The position numbers and the translations under genes were made by a program. A stretch of DNA of 60,134 nucleotides. It comes from Polaromonas sp. AER18D-145. Lineage in GTDB: Bacteria; Pseudomonadota; Gammaproteobacteria; Burkholderiales; Burkholderiaceae_C. The notes under the pieces were generated by a model. It saw only the letters and a list, made by a program, of their open reading frames with translations, had not been told where the DNA came from and did no database searches. Below are positions 35,032 through 43,290 of the stretch, piece after piece. How positions within the stretch are numbered: the first letter of the stretch is position 1; each line of letters begins with the position of its first letter. The DNA lies in assembly GCF_002379095.1 (NCBI RefSeq), contig NZ_NBZV01000029.1, positions 1-60,134 of the forward strand, given 5' to 3'.

Positions 35032-35404
35032 TTTGCTGACTACTCCCGCTTTGTTCAAGGTTCGGTAGCTTGCCTGCAAGCCGGGTCTCGCCCCGGCGGG
35101 CGACTTACTTTTCTTTGCTTCGCCAAAGAAACCTAAGGAAAAGAAAGGCGACCCGATGGTCTGGGTCCCTCCGCTTCGCTACGGGCAACCTGCGGTGCTC
35201 GCCGAAAGTGGGGTCGAGCTCGAACTCGCTTCGCTCAGACAATCGCTCGCCCTGATCCACTTTCGGCTGCGCTCCTCGGCCCAGCCCGACGGGTGGGGAA
35301 ACGGGTTCGGGTACGAATGCGGGGAGTTACGCCTACTGTCAACAATAAACCCGAGGCGTAGCGTGATGCAAAGAATCCCCGCCCCCCACTGGCTGATCGC
35401 CAGA
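35019..35404. repeat. Intergenic repetitive element, no gene
   Basis: About 385 bp with no supported gene. At 35104-35142 there is an imperfect hairpin (TTTTCTTTGCTTCGCCAAAG...GGAAAAGAAAGGCGACCC). It is followed by a run of short CTTCGCT/CGCTTCG motifs up to about 35290. I recall closely similar CTTTGCTTCGCCAAAGAAA...AGAAAGGCGACCC stretches as dispersed intergenic sequence in Burkholderiales and Xanthomonadales. The remainder, near 35340-35404, shows nothing I can name. Confidence 0.5.
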
Positions 35405-36859
35405 TCAGAACGGATAGTGCCGCGGCGTCGTCTGAATCGTGATCCACCGCAGCTCGGTGAATTCCGCCACACCCGCTTTGCCGCCAAAGCGCCCGATGCC
35501 ACTGCCCTTGACGCCGCCAAACGGCATCTGCGCCTCGTCGTGCACCGTCGGCCCGTTGACGTGGCAGATGCCGGAGTCGATGCGCCTGGCCACGTTGAAG
35601 GCCCGTGCGATGTCGCCACCAAACACCGCAGCCGACAGGCCGTAGGCGTTGTCATTGGCACAGGCCACGGCCTCCTCCACCCCGCTGACACGCACCACAC
35701 ACTTGACCGGGCCGAAGGTTTCCTCGTGGTAGATGCGCATGGCGGGTGTCACGTGGTCCAGCACGGTCGCCGGCATCAGTGTGTTCTCGGCCTTGCCGCC
35801 ACAGGCCAGCTTGGCGCCCTTGGCCAGCGCGTCGTCGATCAGCGCGTTGCAATGCTCGACCGTGCCCATGCCGATCACCGAGCCCAGCACCACCGGCTCG
35901 GGCTTGCGCGGGTCGCCGAGCGGCAGGGCGCTGGCCTTGGCCGCGAACTTCTTGACAAACGCGTCGGCGATCTTCTGATCCACGATGATGCGTTCGGTCG
36001 ACATGCAGATCTGCCCGCTGTTGGCGAAACTGCCGAAAGCGGCGGCGTTGACCGCGTCGTCGATGTTGGCGTCGTCGAGGATCACCAGCGGCGCCTTGCC
36101 GCCCAGCTCCAGCACCACCGGTTTGAGGTATTTCGCGCAGGTCATCGCGATGATCTTGCCGACCTTGGTCGAACCGGTGAAATTGACGCGCCGCACCGCC
36201 GGGTGCGCCACCATGGCTTCGACCACCATGCCTGCATCGGCCGGCGCGTTGGTGATGTAGTTGACCACGCCGGGCGGAAAGCCGGCATCGGCAAACGCCT
36301 CCACGATCAGCTGGTGGGTGCGCGGGCAGTTCTCCGAACCCTTGAAGATCACGGTGTTGCCGCAGGCCAGCGGCGTGGCGATCGCACGCACACCCAGAAT
36401 GACCGGCGCGTTCCATGGCGCGATGCCGAGCACCACACCGGCCGGCTGGCGCACACCCATGGCCAGGCTGCCGGGCACGTCGGACGGAATCACCTCGCCG
36501 CTGATCTGCGTGGTCAGCGAGGCCGCCTCGCGGATCATGCCGGCGGCCAGCATCACGTTGAAGCCGGCCCACATGCCGGAGGCGCCAGTCTCGGCGGCGA
36601 CCGCTTCGATGAATTGCGGCGTCTTGGCCTCCAGCGCATCGGCCGCCTTGAGCAGCAGCGCCCGGCGCGCGCTCGGGCCGGTTTCGCTCCAGGTCTTGAA
36701 CGCTTCGGCGGCGGCTTCGACGGCCATCACCGCGTCGGCCGGCGAGGCCGCCGGTGCACGCGTGGCGACGCTGCCATCGAGCGGGTTGCGGCGTTCAAAC
36801 GTCGCGCCTTTTTCAGCGGTGACCTTCAGGCCGTTGATCAGCATGGACATGTCAGACAT
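35405..36859 (-). CDS. Aldehyde dehydrogenase (vanillin/benzaldehyde/salicylaldehyde-type)
   Basis: A 484-residue NAD(P)-dependent aldehyde dehydrogenase. Rossmann and active-site features: APWNAPVILGVRAIATPLAC, FTGSTKVGKIIA, catalytic Glu in VLELGGKAPL, catalytic Cys in FANSGQICMSTERIIV, and EETFGPVKCVVRV. GQICMSTER is typical of aromatic-aldehyde dehydrogenases. It starts 18 bp after the livF stop, so it is the last gene of the ABC-uptake operon. This suggests that the transported compound is, or yields, an aldehyde; the exact substrate is inference. Confidence 0.88.
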   Translation of the reverse strand: MSDMSMLINGLKVTAEKGATFERRNPLDGSVATRAPAASPADAVMAVEAAAEAFKTWSETGPSARRALLLKAADALEAKTPQFIEAVAAETGASGMWAGFNVMLAAGMIREAASLTTQISGEVIPSDVPGSLAMGVRQPAGVVLGIAPWNAPVILGVRAIATPLACGNTVIFKGSENCPRTHQLIVEAFADAGFPPGVVNYITNAPADAGMVVEAMVAHPAVRRVNFTGSTKVGKIIAMTCAKYLKPVVLELGGKAPLVILDDANIDDAVNAAAFGSFANSGQICMSTERIIVDQKIADAFVKKFAAKASALPLGDPRKPEPVVLGSVIGMGTVEHCNALIDDALAKGAKLACGGKAENTLMPATVLDHVTPAMRIYHEETFGPVKCVVRVSGVEEAVACANDNAYGLSAAVFGGDIARAFNVARRIDSGICHVNGPTVHDEAQMPFGGVKGSGIGRFGGKAGVAEFTELRWITIQTTPRHYPF

Positions 36860-36877
36860 GGAAATACTCCTTGAGAA

Positions 36878-37744
36878 CTACAGGGTCCGTTCGCCCTGAG
36901 CTTGCCCTTCGACAAGCTCAGGACGATCGGATGGAAGGGCTTCGACAGGCTCAGCCCGAACGGTGGTTTTTGCGGCATGTGTGGCCGTGGTGGAAACGGC
37001 GGCGCCCGCACCCAGATAGGCCTCGCGAATGACGGTCGAGCGCGCCAGCAGCGCCGCCGGCCCGCTGGCCACCAGCGTGCCGCGCTCCAGCACATAACCG
37101 CGGTCGGCCACGGCCAGCGCCTTCTTCACGTTCTGCTCGACCATCAGCACGGTGGTGCCGCTGTCGGCGATGCGGCGCGTGATCGCCAGCAGCTCGTCCA
37201 CCATGCGTGGCGCCAGGCCCAGCGAGGGTTCGTCCAGCATCAGCAGGCGCGGCGCACTCATCATGGCGCGCGCCACCGCCACCATCTGCTGCTCGCCGCC
37301 GCTCATGGTGCCGGCCAGTTGCTGCGCGCGTTCGCGCAGCTTGGGGAAATCATTGAAGGCCTGCTCGAGACGCCGCGTGCGTTCGGCCTTGGCGACCAGC
37401 CAGCCGCCGAGCTCGAGGTTTTCGGTGACCGTCATCTGCGGAAACAGCTGCCGGCCCTCGGCCACCAGGGCCATGCCGCGCTGCACGATCTCGCTGGTCT
37501 TGACGGGCAGCGCCTGGTCATTGAGCAGCACCTCGCCGCCACGCGGAATCAGGCCGGACAGGGCCTTGAGCAAGGTCGTCTTGCCGGCACCGTTGGGGCC
37601 GAGGATGACGGTCAGGCCGGGTTTGATTTCCAGCGTCAGATCGCGCAGCACCAGGAAAGCGCCGTAACCTGCGCTCAGGCCTTGGACCTTGAGGTGCGCA
37701 TGGCTTGACGCGCCGAGCACAAAAGACGGGGCGTACCACATCAT
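36878..37744 (-). CDS. livF: Branched-chain-type ABC transporter ATP-binding protein LivF, with repeat-derived tail
   Basis: A 288-residue ABC ATPase: Walker A GPNGAGKTT, signature MSGGEQQMVAVARAMM, Walker B LLMLDEPSLGLAPRM, with LivF-typical AVADRGYVLERG. Usual length is ~235-240 residues. Here a short N-terminal lead and a ~28-residue tail are extra. The tail ([20 protein letters not shown] and on) is the translation of a REP-like palindrome (36889-36963). Starts as ATGA overlap with livG. Partners: LivG, LivH, LivM and the binding protein at 40645. Confidence 0.92.
   Translation of the reverse strand: MMWYAPSFVLGASSHAHLKVQGLSAGYGAFLVLRDLTLEIKPGLTVILGPNGAGKTTLLKALSGLIPRGGEVLLNDQALPVKTSEIVQRGMALVAEGRQLFPQMTVTENLELGGWLVAKAERTRRLEQAFNDFPKLRERAQQLAGTMSGGEQQMVAVARAMMSAPRLLMLDEPSLGLAPRMVDELLAITRRIADSGTTVLMVEQNVKKALAVADRGYVLERGTLVASGPAALLARSTVIREAYLGAGAAVSTTATHAAKTTVRAEPVEALPSDRPELVEGQAQGERTL
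36889..36963. repeat. REP-like palindrome, family A, copy A1 (inside the livF 3' end)
   Basis: GTTCGCCCTGAGCTTG...TTCGACAAGCTCAGGAC and GGGCTTCGACAGGCTCAGCC then CGAACGG are the inverted arms. The same family occurs at 40559-40622 and inside copA at 50527-50600. Confidence 0.8.
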
Positions 37745-38496
37745 GCCGGCACTCCCGTTGCTTCCACCATCTCATCACCCAGATAGGCTTCAATCACTTC
37801 GGCATTGCGCACCACCTCGGCCGGTGTGCCGTCCGCAATCTTGCGGCCCTGGTGCAGCACGATGACGCGCTCCACGTGGCGCAGCAGCGTGGTCACCGCA
37901 TGTTCGATCCACACCACGGTCAGGTCCAGCTCGTCACGCATGCGGCGTATCAGCTGCGCCATGTTTTCAATCTCGGCTTCGGTCAGGCCGGCCGCCACCT
38001 CGTCGAGCAGCAGCAGGCGCGGCCGCGTGGCCAGCGCCATGCCGACTTCGAGCAGGCGCTGTTGCGACGGCGTGATGGCGCCCGCCGGCAAGGCCGCCTG
38101 GGCGTGCAGGCCGATCAGTTCGAGAATGCTGGCCTCGTCGCGCAGATGCCAGGAGCCCTTGCGCGTTCGCCCGGCAAACTTCAGCCCGAAGTCGATGTTG
38201 GCGGCCACGCTCATGTCGGGAAACACGCGCGGCGTCTGGAAAGTGCGCGCCACACCGGCCGCGGCATAACGGTGCGGCCCCTGGCCGGCCAGGTCACGCC
38301 CGGCCGCCAGCAGCTGTCCGCCGGTCGGGGCGATCACGCCGGAGATCGCATTGAAAAACGTGGTCTTGCCGGCGCCGTTCGGGCCGATGATGCCAACGAG
38401 TTCGCCGGCATGGAAGTCGGCGCTGACGGCGTCGACCGCCGTCAGGCCGCCAAAACGCACCGTGATGTCACGCGCCTGCAGCAGCAACTCAGCCAT
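37741..38496 (-). CDS. livG: Branched-chain-type ABC transporter ATP-binding protein LivG
   Basis: A 251-residue ABC ATPase: ITVRFGGLTAVDAVSADFHA, Walker A GPNGAGKTTFFNAISG, ARTFQTPRVFPDMSV, signature TPSQQRLLEVGMALATRP (degenerate LSGGQ) and Walker B LLLLDEVAAGLTEAE. The LivG-type ITPSQ signature is common in this subfamily. Overlaps livM by 8 bp and livF by 4 bp. Confidence 0.93.
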   Translation of the reverse strand: MAELLLQARDITVRFGGLTAVDAVSADFHAGELVGIIGPNGAGKTTFFNAISGVIAPTGGQLLAAGRDLAGQGPHRYAAAGVARTFQTPRVFPDMSVAANIDFGLKFAGRTRKGSWHLRDEASILELIGLHAQAALPAGAITPSQQRLLEVGMALATRPRLLLLDEVAAGLTEAEIENMAQLIRRMRDELDLTVVWIEHAVTTLLRHVERVIVLHQGRKIADGTPAEVVRNAEVIEAYLGDEMVEATGVPA

Positions 38497-39466
38497 TCTT
38501 GCGCTCCTTGCTGTTCAGGCTGCGCAGCCAGCCCCTGCTGCCCTGCCACCAGCCGCTGAAGGTGGCCCAGCGCAGCGAGGCCAGCCCGCCCGGGAGGTAG
38601 AGCACGCTCAAAATCAGCAGCAGGCCCAACGACATCATGTAGACCTGCGGCGCCTGCAGGCGCAGGGTCTCGGCCAGCACGCTGAACACAATCGCGGCGA
38701 TCAGCGGACCCCACAGCGTGACCGCGCCACCGATCAGCGCGATCAGCACGGTCTGGAAACCGATGAAGGGGTTGAACACCGTGTGCGGGTCGATATAGGT
38801 CCAGCGCACGGCCATGGCCGCGCCCACGGCGCCGGCAAACGCGGCCGTCATTGCAAAGCCGGCCACCTTGATCAGCCGCGTGTTCACGCCCAGGGTCTGC
38901 GCGCGCTGCTCGTCGGCGCCTATGCCCATCAAGGCCAGGCCGAAGCGGCTGCGCCGCACGATGATGGACACCAGCACCGCCAGCACGGCCAGCGCCAGCA
39001 CCGTCAGGTAAATCGTGTCGCGGTCCGGCACCACGGTCAGCACCCGGCCCACCGTGCCGGTGACTTTCTTTTCAAAGTAGGTCACCGCATGGCGAATCAG
39101 CTCGGTCATGCCGAAGGTCAGCACCGCAAAGTAAGTGCCGCGCAAATGCAGCACGGCCGCCCCCATGACGACAGCCACCACGGTTGCAATGCCGGCGCCC
39201 AGCGCAATCGACTCGAGCCAGGCCATTTTTTCCAGCGCAATCGCACTGGTGTAGGCGCCGATGCCGAAGAAGGCCGAGGTCGCCAGCGACAGGTAACGCG
39301 TGCTGCCGCAGAACAGGCCCCAGCTCGAGGACAGCGCCACATACATCAGGCAGGTCAGCGCCATCGAGACGACAAACTCGCTGCCGTAATGCGGCAGCGC
39401 CAGCGCCCAGCCGGCAAAGGCCAGCAGCAGCAGCAGGTCGCGCACAAGAATCTGTTTGTCTTTCAT
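38489..39466 (-). CDS. livM: Branched-chain-type ABC transporter permease LivM
   Basis: A 325-residue membrane protein with 8-10 predicted spans: SSSWGLFCGSTRYLSLATSA, FFGIGAYTSAIALE, then VGAAMAVRWTYIDPHTVFNP and LIALIGGAVTLWGPLIAAIV are LivM-type. Forms the permease with LivH. A 200-bp gap containing a palindromic element separates it from livH. Confidence 0.9.
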   Translation of the reverse strand: MKDKQILVRDLLLLLAFAGWALALPHYGSEFVVSMALTCLMYVALSSSWGLFCGSTRYLSLATSAFFGIGAYTSAIALEKMAWLESIALGAGIATVVAVVMGAAVLHLRGTYFAVLTFGMTELIRHAVTYFEKKVTGTVGRVLTVVPDRDTIYLTVLALAVLAVLVSIIVRRSRFGLALMGIGADEQRAQTLGVNTRLIKVAGFAMTAAFAGAVGAAMAVRWTYIDPHTVFNPFIGFQTVLIALIGGAVTLWGPLIAAIVFSVLAETLRLQAPQVYMMSLGLLLILSVLYLPGGLASLRWATFSGWWQGSRGWLRSLNSKERKNG

Positions 39467-39502
39467 TTCTTGTCATCACCCGGGTCGTATGCGCCGGTTG
39501 GA

Positions 39503-39618
39503 CCCCCTCTCCCTCCGGGAGAGGGCGGGGGTGAGGGCTGCGGCCTGCACAGGGATCCACGGGAGCTTGTGGCTTGCCGCTCACCCTCACCCCAACCCTC
39601 TCCCAGCGGGAGAGGGAG
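39503..39618. repeat. Palindromic element between livH and livM
   Basis: Left arm ACCCCCTCTCCCTCCGGGAG-AGGGCGGGGGTGAGGG, right arm CCCTCACCCCAACCCTCTCC-CAGCGGGAGAGGG. Each arm is itself a hairpin and the two are inverted relative to one another. This CCCTCTCCC-GGGAGAGGG type is widespread in proteobacteria. Placed inside the operon, it may stabilise or attenuate the livH transcript. Confidence 0.75.
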
Positions 39619-39668
39619 CAAGAACAGCGTGTTGCCGGCAATGATCTGAGTAGTGGACATTTGTTTTT

Positions 39669-40544
39669 CTATTTGGCAAACAGGCCGCGCGGCCGCAACA
39701 ACAACACCGCAATAAACACGCTGTACGACAGCAGCGCTTTCAGCGAAGGATTCGTGAAATGCATGCCCAGCGCTTCCACCACGCCCAGCAGCAAACCACC
39801 GGCCAGCGCGCCGCTCATGCTGCCGAAACCTCCCAAGGTGATGACGATGAGCGCGGTGACGGTGTAGGGCTCGCCCATGGACGGCGTGATCGTGTAGGCC
39901 ATGGACAGCAGGCAGCCGGCCACGCCCGACAGCCCCAGGCCGATGCCGAACATCAGCGGGTGCAGGCGCTGGGTGTCGATGCCGACCAGCTGCGCGCCGG
40001 TCGGCGACTGCATCAGCGCACGCACACCCTTGCCGAGCAGCGTGAAACGCAAAAGCGCGATCAGCGCACCACTGAACAGCAGCGCCAGGCCGAACACCAG
40101 CAGCTTGTTGCCGGCAAACTGCGCCTCGCCGATCTTCACTGGCTCGGCCAGGTAGTCATAGCCGCGCAGGTCGCCGCCCCACATGAAGGAGGCAAAGTTC
40201 TGCACCAGGAACATCAGGCCGAAGGCCACCATCAGGCCGCGCGCCTCGAAGATGTCAAGGTTGGGCGAAGTCACGGTCAGGCGCCGGAAACACAGCTTGT
40301 GAATCACCAGGCCGAGTGCCATCAGCGCCAGAAAGGACACCGGCACCATCAGCAGCGGCGAGATGCCGAGCGTGGTGTGTGCCATCCAGGTCAGGTAGGC
40401 GCCCAGCATCAGGAACTCGCCGTGCGCGATGTTCAGGATGCGCATCAGCCCGTACTGCAGGTTCAGCCCGAGCGCGACCAGCGCGTAGATGCCGCCGGTG
40501 ATGAGCCCGGAGGCAATCAGTTCAAGCCAGGAAAAAAGTGACAT
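39669..40544 (-). CDS. livH: Branched-chain-type ABC transporter permease LivH
   Basis: A 291-residue membrane protein with about eight spans: ITGGIYALVALGLNLQYGLM, ILNIAHGEFLMLGAYLTWMA and ALIVITLGGFGSMSGALAGG are signature regions of LivH permeases. The ATG follows the binding-protein gene by ~100 bp containing REP copy A2. Partner of LivM. Confidence 0.93.
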   Translation of the reverse strand: MSLFSWLELIASGLITGGIYALVALGLNLQYGLMRILNIAHGEFLMLGAYLTWMAHTTLGISPLLMVPVSFLALMALGLVIHKLCFRRLTVTSPNLDIFEARGLMVAFGLMFLVQNFASFMWGGDLRGYDYLAEPVKIGEAQFAGNKLLVFGLALLFSGALIALLRFTLLGKGVRALMQSPTGAQLVGIDTQRLHPLMFGIGLGLSGVAGCLLSMAYTITPSMGEPYTVTALIVITLGGFGSMSGALAGGLLLGVVEALGMHFTNPSLKALLSYSVFIAVLLLRPRGLFAK

Positions 40545-40558
40545 GGTGAAAAGGGCAG

Positions 40559-40622
40559 CCCCGTTCGCACCGAAGCTGTCGAAGTGCGCCGTGCGGCTTC
40601 GACAGGCTCAGCCTGAACGGGG
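40559..40622. repeat. REP-like palindrome, family A, copy A2
   Basis: CCCCGTTCGCACCGAAGCTG-TCGAAG and GGCTTCGACAGGCTCAGCCT-GAACGGGG are inverted arms. Intergenic between the substrate-binding gene and livH. Confidence 0.75.
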
Positions 40623-40644
40623 TGGTGTTGACAGGTCGGAGAAC

Positions 40645-41844
40645 TTATTTCCAGGCGGGCTTGACGAGGCTGAGCTTGGCAGTGGCCACCTTCTGGGGCC
40701 ACACCACCTCGAACTCGCCGTTTTGCCACTGGCCCACGGTGCCCGGCGTGGCGGTGTTTTCACTGCCGGTGAACTTGACGTCGCCGATGATGGTCTTGTG
40801 CGTGGTGCCGGCGATGTAGTCGCGGATCGCCTTGCGGTCCAGACCGGACTTGGCCACGGCCGCCTGCAGGATCTCCAGGCCGGCCCAGCAGTGGCCGCTG
40901 GCCCAGCGGTCCGGCTCCTTGCCGCCGAACTTCTTGGTGTGTGCATCGAAGTAGGCCTTGGCACCCGGGCTGGTCTTGCTGTTCCACGAGCCCATGCCGA
41001 GCACGCCTTCGGCGCCGGCCGGTGTCATCACGTTGCGGTAAAGCTGGAAAGCCGTGCCGACCGAGGCATAGTAAAAGCGCGGGTTGAAGCCGATTTCCTT
41101 GGACTGCTTGCTGGCCAGGATGGTGTCGGGCGGGTAGCTCAGGCCGATGAAGGCCTCCGGGTTCTTGTCCTTGATGGAGCGCAGCACCGGCGACAAGTCC
41201 TTGATGTCGCCGGGATAGCTTTTTTCTTCCACCACCTGGATGCTGGTGCTGCGCAGCGCGACCTTGAGCGCCGAGAAATTCTCCAGGCCGAACAGGTCGT
41301 CCACGTAAATGACGGCCACCGTCTTCACGCCATTGGCCACCAGCATGTCCACCAGCGCGCCGACCATGCGGTCGGGCTGCTGCAGCAGCAAAAAGAAGTT
41401 CGGCAGCTTCAGCTCGACCAGCTTGCGCGACAGCGCTGTCGGCGCCAGCACCGGGTAACCCATGCGGTTGGCCAGCGGCGCAATCGCGAAGTTGGCATTG
41501 CTGCCCCAGGGCGGCAGGATCAAATCGACCTTGTCGCTGCCCATCAGTTTTTCATACGAACGCACGCAGGTCTCGATGTCGCTGCGGTCGTCGGAGCTGA
41601 TCAGCTCGATCGGGCGTTTGGTGCCCTTGACGTCCAGCCCGCCGGCCGCGTTGACCTGCTCGGCCCAGAGCAGGTAGTTGGGCTCCTGGCTGACCTGCGC
41701 GCCGCCGGTCCACGGGCCGGTGCGGGCAATGGCGTAGCCGATGCGCACCGGGCCCGCCTGGGCAAAAAGGGAAGGGGCCAAGGCGGCGGCCCCGACGGCG
41801 GCTGCGGCGCCCTTGAGCAATTGACGCTTCGATGACTGGACCAT
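40645..41844 (-). CDS. ABC transporter periplasmic substrate-binding protein (LivK/amide-binding type)
   Basis: A 399-residue exported protein. The leader MVQSSKRQLLKGAAAAVGAA (with a Lys-Arg pair, Tat-like) is cleaved near LFAQA-GP. The mature part is a Peripla_BP_6 type I fold: VRIGYAIARTGPWTGGAQVS, DDRSDIETCVRSYEKLM, VAVIYVDDLFGLENFSALK. Operon context (liv permease genes plus an aromatic-type aldehyde dehydrogenase) suggests an aromatic acid/amide or branched-chain ligand; not decidable from sequence alone. The start is chosen at the signal peptide. Confidence 0.88.
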   Translation of the reverse strand: MVQSSKRQLLKGAAAAVGAAALAPSLFAQAGPVRIGYAIARTGPWTGGAQVSQEPNYLLWAEQVNAAGGLDVKGTKRPIELISSDDRSDIETCVRSYEKLMGSDKVDLILPPWGSNANFAIAPLANRMGYPVLAPTALSRKLVELKLPNFFLLLQQPDRMVGALVDMLVANGVKTVAVIYVDDLFGLENFSALKVALRSTSIQVVEEKSYPGDIKDLSPVLRSIKDKNPEAFIGLSYPPDTILASKQSKEIGFNPRFYYASVGTAFQLYRNVMTPAGAEGVLGMGSWNSKTSPGAKAYFDAHTKKFGGKEPDRWASGHCWAGLEILQAAVAKSGLDRKAIRDYIAGTTHKTIIGDVKFTGSENTATPGTVGQWQNGEFEVVWPQKVATAKLSLVKPAWK

Positions 41845-42051
41845 GGTGTCTCCTGTGTAGTCGCCCTGAAGGGCTGTTGGAATCCGCATGATAGGCAGAC
41901 ACCGGGCCGGGCGCTTTGCTTTGCGCGCACAAAGCAGTTGACGGTCAGCGCACGGCGATCCGGGTTAACCCTTGACCGGTAACTGCAACAGGACATGGCA
42001 CAACACCCATAATCTTTGCCATGGGCCGAGCCCACAAAAACCGGAGACATC

Positions 42052-42135
42052 ATGAACCCCCACGCTCACTTTGGTTCGCTGCCCCCCGAGGGGGAGCATG
42101 CCTCCTTTGAGGCGGCTCGGCAGGAGGCATCATGA
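42052..42135 (+). CDS. Putative 27-residue leader ORF ahead of the AraC-type regulator
   Basis: ATG at 42052 preceded by CCGGAGACATC (GGAG 7 bp upstream). It encodes MNPHAHFGSLPPEGEHASFE plus seven residues and ends with TGA overlapping the regulator start as ATGA. Much of it coincides with a Comamonadaceae-type repeat (TTCGCTGCCCCCCGAGGGGG). It may be a translated leader or a chance frame created by the repeat. Confidence 0.45.
   Translation: MNPHAHFGSLPPEGEHASFEAARQEAS
42098..42130 (+). promoter_or_regulatory. Hairpin masking the Shine-Dalgarno of the AraC-type gene
   Basis: ATGCCTCC (42098-42105) is perfectly complementary to GGAGGCAT (42123-42130), which contains the AGGAGG ribosome-binding site two bases before the ATG at 42132. 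The loop is 17 nt. The structure would sequester the site unless it is opened, for example by a ribosome finishing the overlapping leader ORF. Confidence 0.55.
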
Positions 42136-43112
42136 CCGCGGCCACACTGGTATCCACCGACAATTTCGCCCCGCGTGAACGCGCACCCGTCTGGCGCGAG
42201 TGGGTATGGAAACATTTCGGTGGCCTGGAATCCGACCTCTACGGCGACACCGACTTCGACGGCGAAATGATGTCTGCCCAGGCGGGCGACGTGGTGCTGA
42301 CCCGGCTGGAAGCGAACCGCCACCGCGTCGTGCGCACCCCGGACATGGTGCGCGCCAGCGATGCCGGCTACCTCAAGATCGTGGCGCCGCTGCAGGGCCG
42401 CGCCGGTGTCGAGCAGATGGGCCGGCGCGCCTGGGTCAGCCCCGGTGCCTGGACCATTTACGACACCACCGGCTCCTACGCCGTGGACAACCCCGAACGT
42501 GTGGAACACCTGATCGTGATGCTGCCCAAGGCGCAGATCATCGAGCGCGGCCTGCCGCTGGAGAACTTGATGGCACGCCACGTGGGCGGCGCCAGCGGCA
42601 TCGCCCGGGTGGCGCTCACCACCATGCGCAGCACCTACCAGGAGCTGCCCAACATGAGCGCGGCCGCCGCCCGCGGTGCCGGCGAACTGATCGCCCAGCT
42701 GGTGCGCCTGTCGCTGATCGAGCTCGCCGGGCAGGCCACGGCCGTGACGCAGCGCGAGGCCCTGAAGGACCGCATCCGCGCCTATGTCAGCACCCGGCTG
42801 CGCGACCCGGCCCTGTCCATCGAGCAGATTGCCCACGCGCTCAACTGCAGCAAGCGCCACCTGCACAACGCCTTCGCCGGCGAAACCGACACCCTGGCCA
42901 GCTACATCCTGCACCTGCGCCTCGAGGCCTGCATCCGCGAACTGCAGCAAAGCGGGCCGCAGGCGCGTCCCATCACCGACATCGCGCTGTCCTGGGGTTT
43001 CAGCAACCTCTCGCACTTCAGCCGCGTGTTCCGCGGGCACACCGGCCTGAGCCCCAGCGAATTCCGGCAGGCCTGGCTGCTCAACGCGGCCGCCGGGTTG
43101 CTCAGGCACTGA
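42132..43112 (+). CDS. AraC-family transcriptional regulator (FeaR-like)
   Basis: A 326-residue regulator. N-terminal ~200 residues fit the AraC_binding_2 domain (FAPRERAPVWREWVWKHFG; VEQMGRRAWVSPGAWTIYDT). C-terminal double helix-turn-helix: LSIEQIAHALNCSKRHLHNA and ITDIALSWGFSNLSHFSRVF, then GLSPSEFRQ. Similar proteins control amine, aldehyde or aromatic catabolism. Divergent from the ABC-transporter/aldehyde-dehydrogenase operon, which it probably regulates. Translation may be controlled through the leader ORF and hairpin upstream. Confidence 0.9.
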   Translation: MTAATLVSTDNFAPRERAPVWREWVWKHFGGLESDLYGDTDFDGEMMSAQAGDVVLTRLEANRHRVVRTPDMVRASDAGYLKIVAPLQGRAGVEQMGRRAWVSPGAWTIYDTTGSYAVDNPERVEHLIVMLPKAQIIERGLPLENLMARHVGGASGIARVALTTMRSTYQELPNMSAAAARGAGELIAQLVRLSLIELAGQATAVTQREALKDRIRAYVSTRLRDPALSIEQIAHALNCSKRHLHNAFAGETDTLASYILHLRLEACIRELQQSGPQARPITDIALSWGFSNLSHFSRVFRGHTGLSPSEFRQAWLLNAAAGLLRH

Positions 43113-43130
43113 AGCGGACCCGATTCAGCA

Positions 43131-43189
43131 TCAAATCGACCCTTGGCCCTTATGGAACATGCGCTGGCAGCTCTTCTTTTTATAGCAAC
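43131..43189 (-). repeat. Interspersed ~55-bp repeat, copy 9
   Basis: Minus-strand order: GTTGCTATAAAAAGAAGAGC, TGCCAGCGCATGTTCCATAA, GGGCCAAGGGTCGATTTGA. Well preserved. Lies between the regulator and the aldolase genes. Confidence 0.85.
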
Positions 43190-43290
43190 CCGGGATCAGC
43201 CCAGGACCGGCCGGCGATTGTCAAACGGGTGACCGTCGCCGCCACTGCGCTGGCGTATCGTGCAGCATCACCCCATTCAGGAGACCCCTC

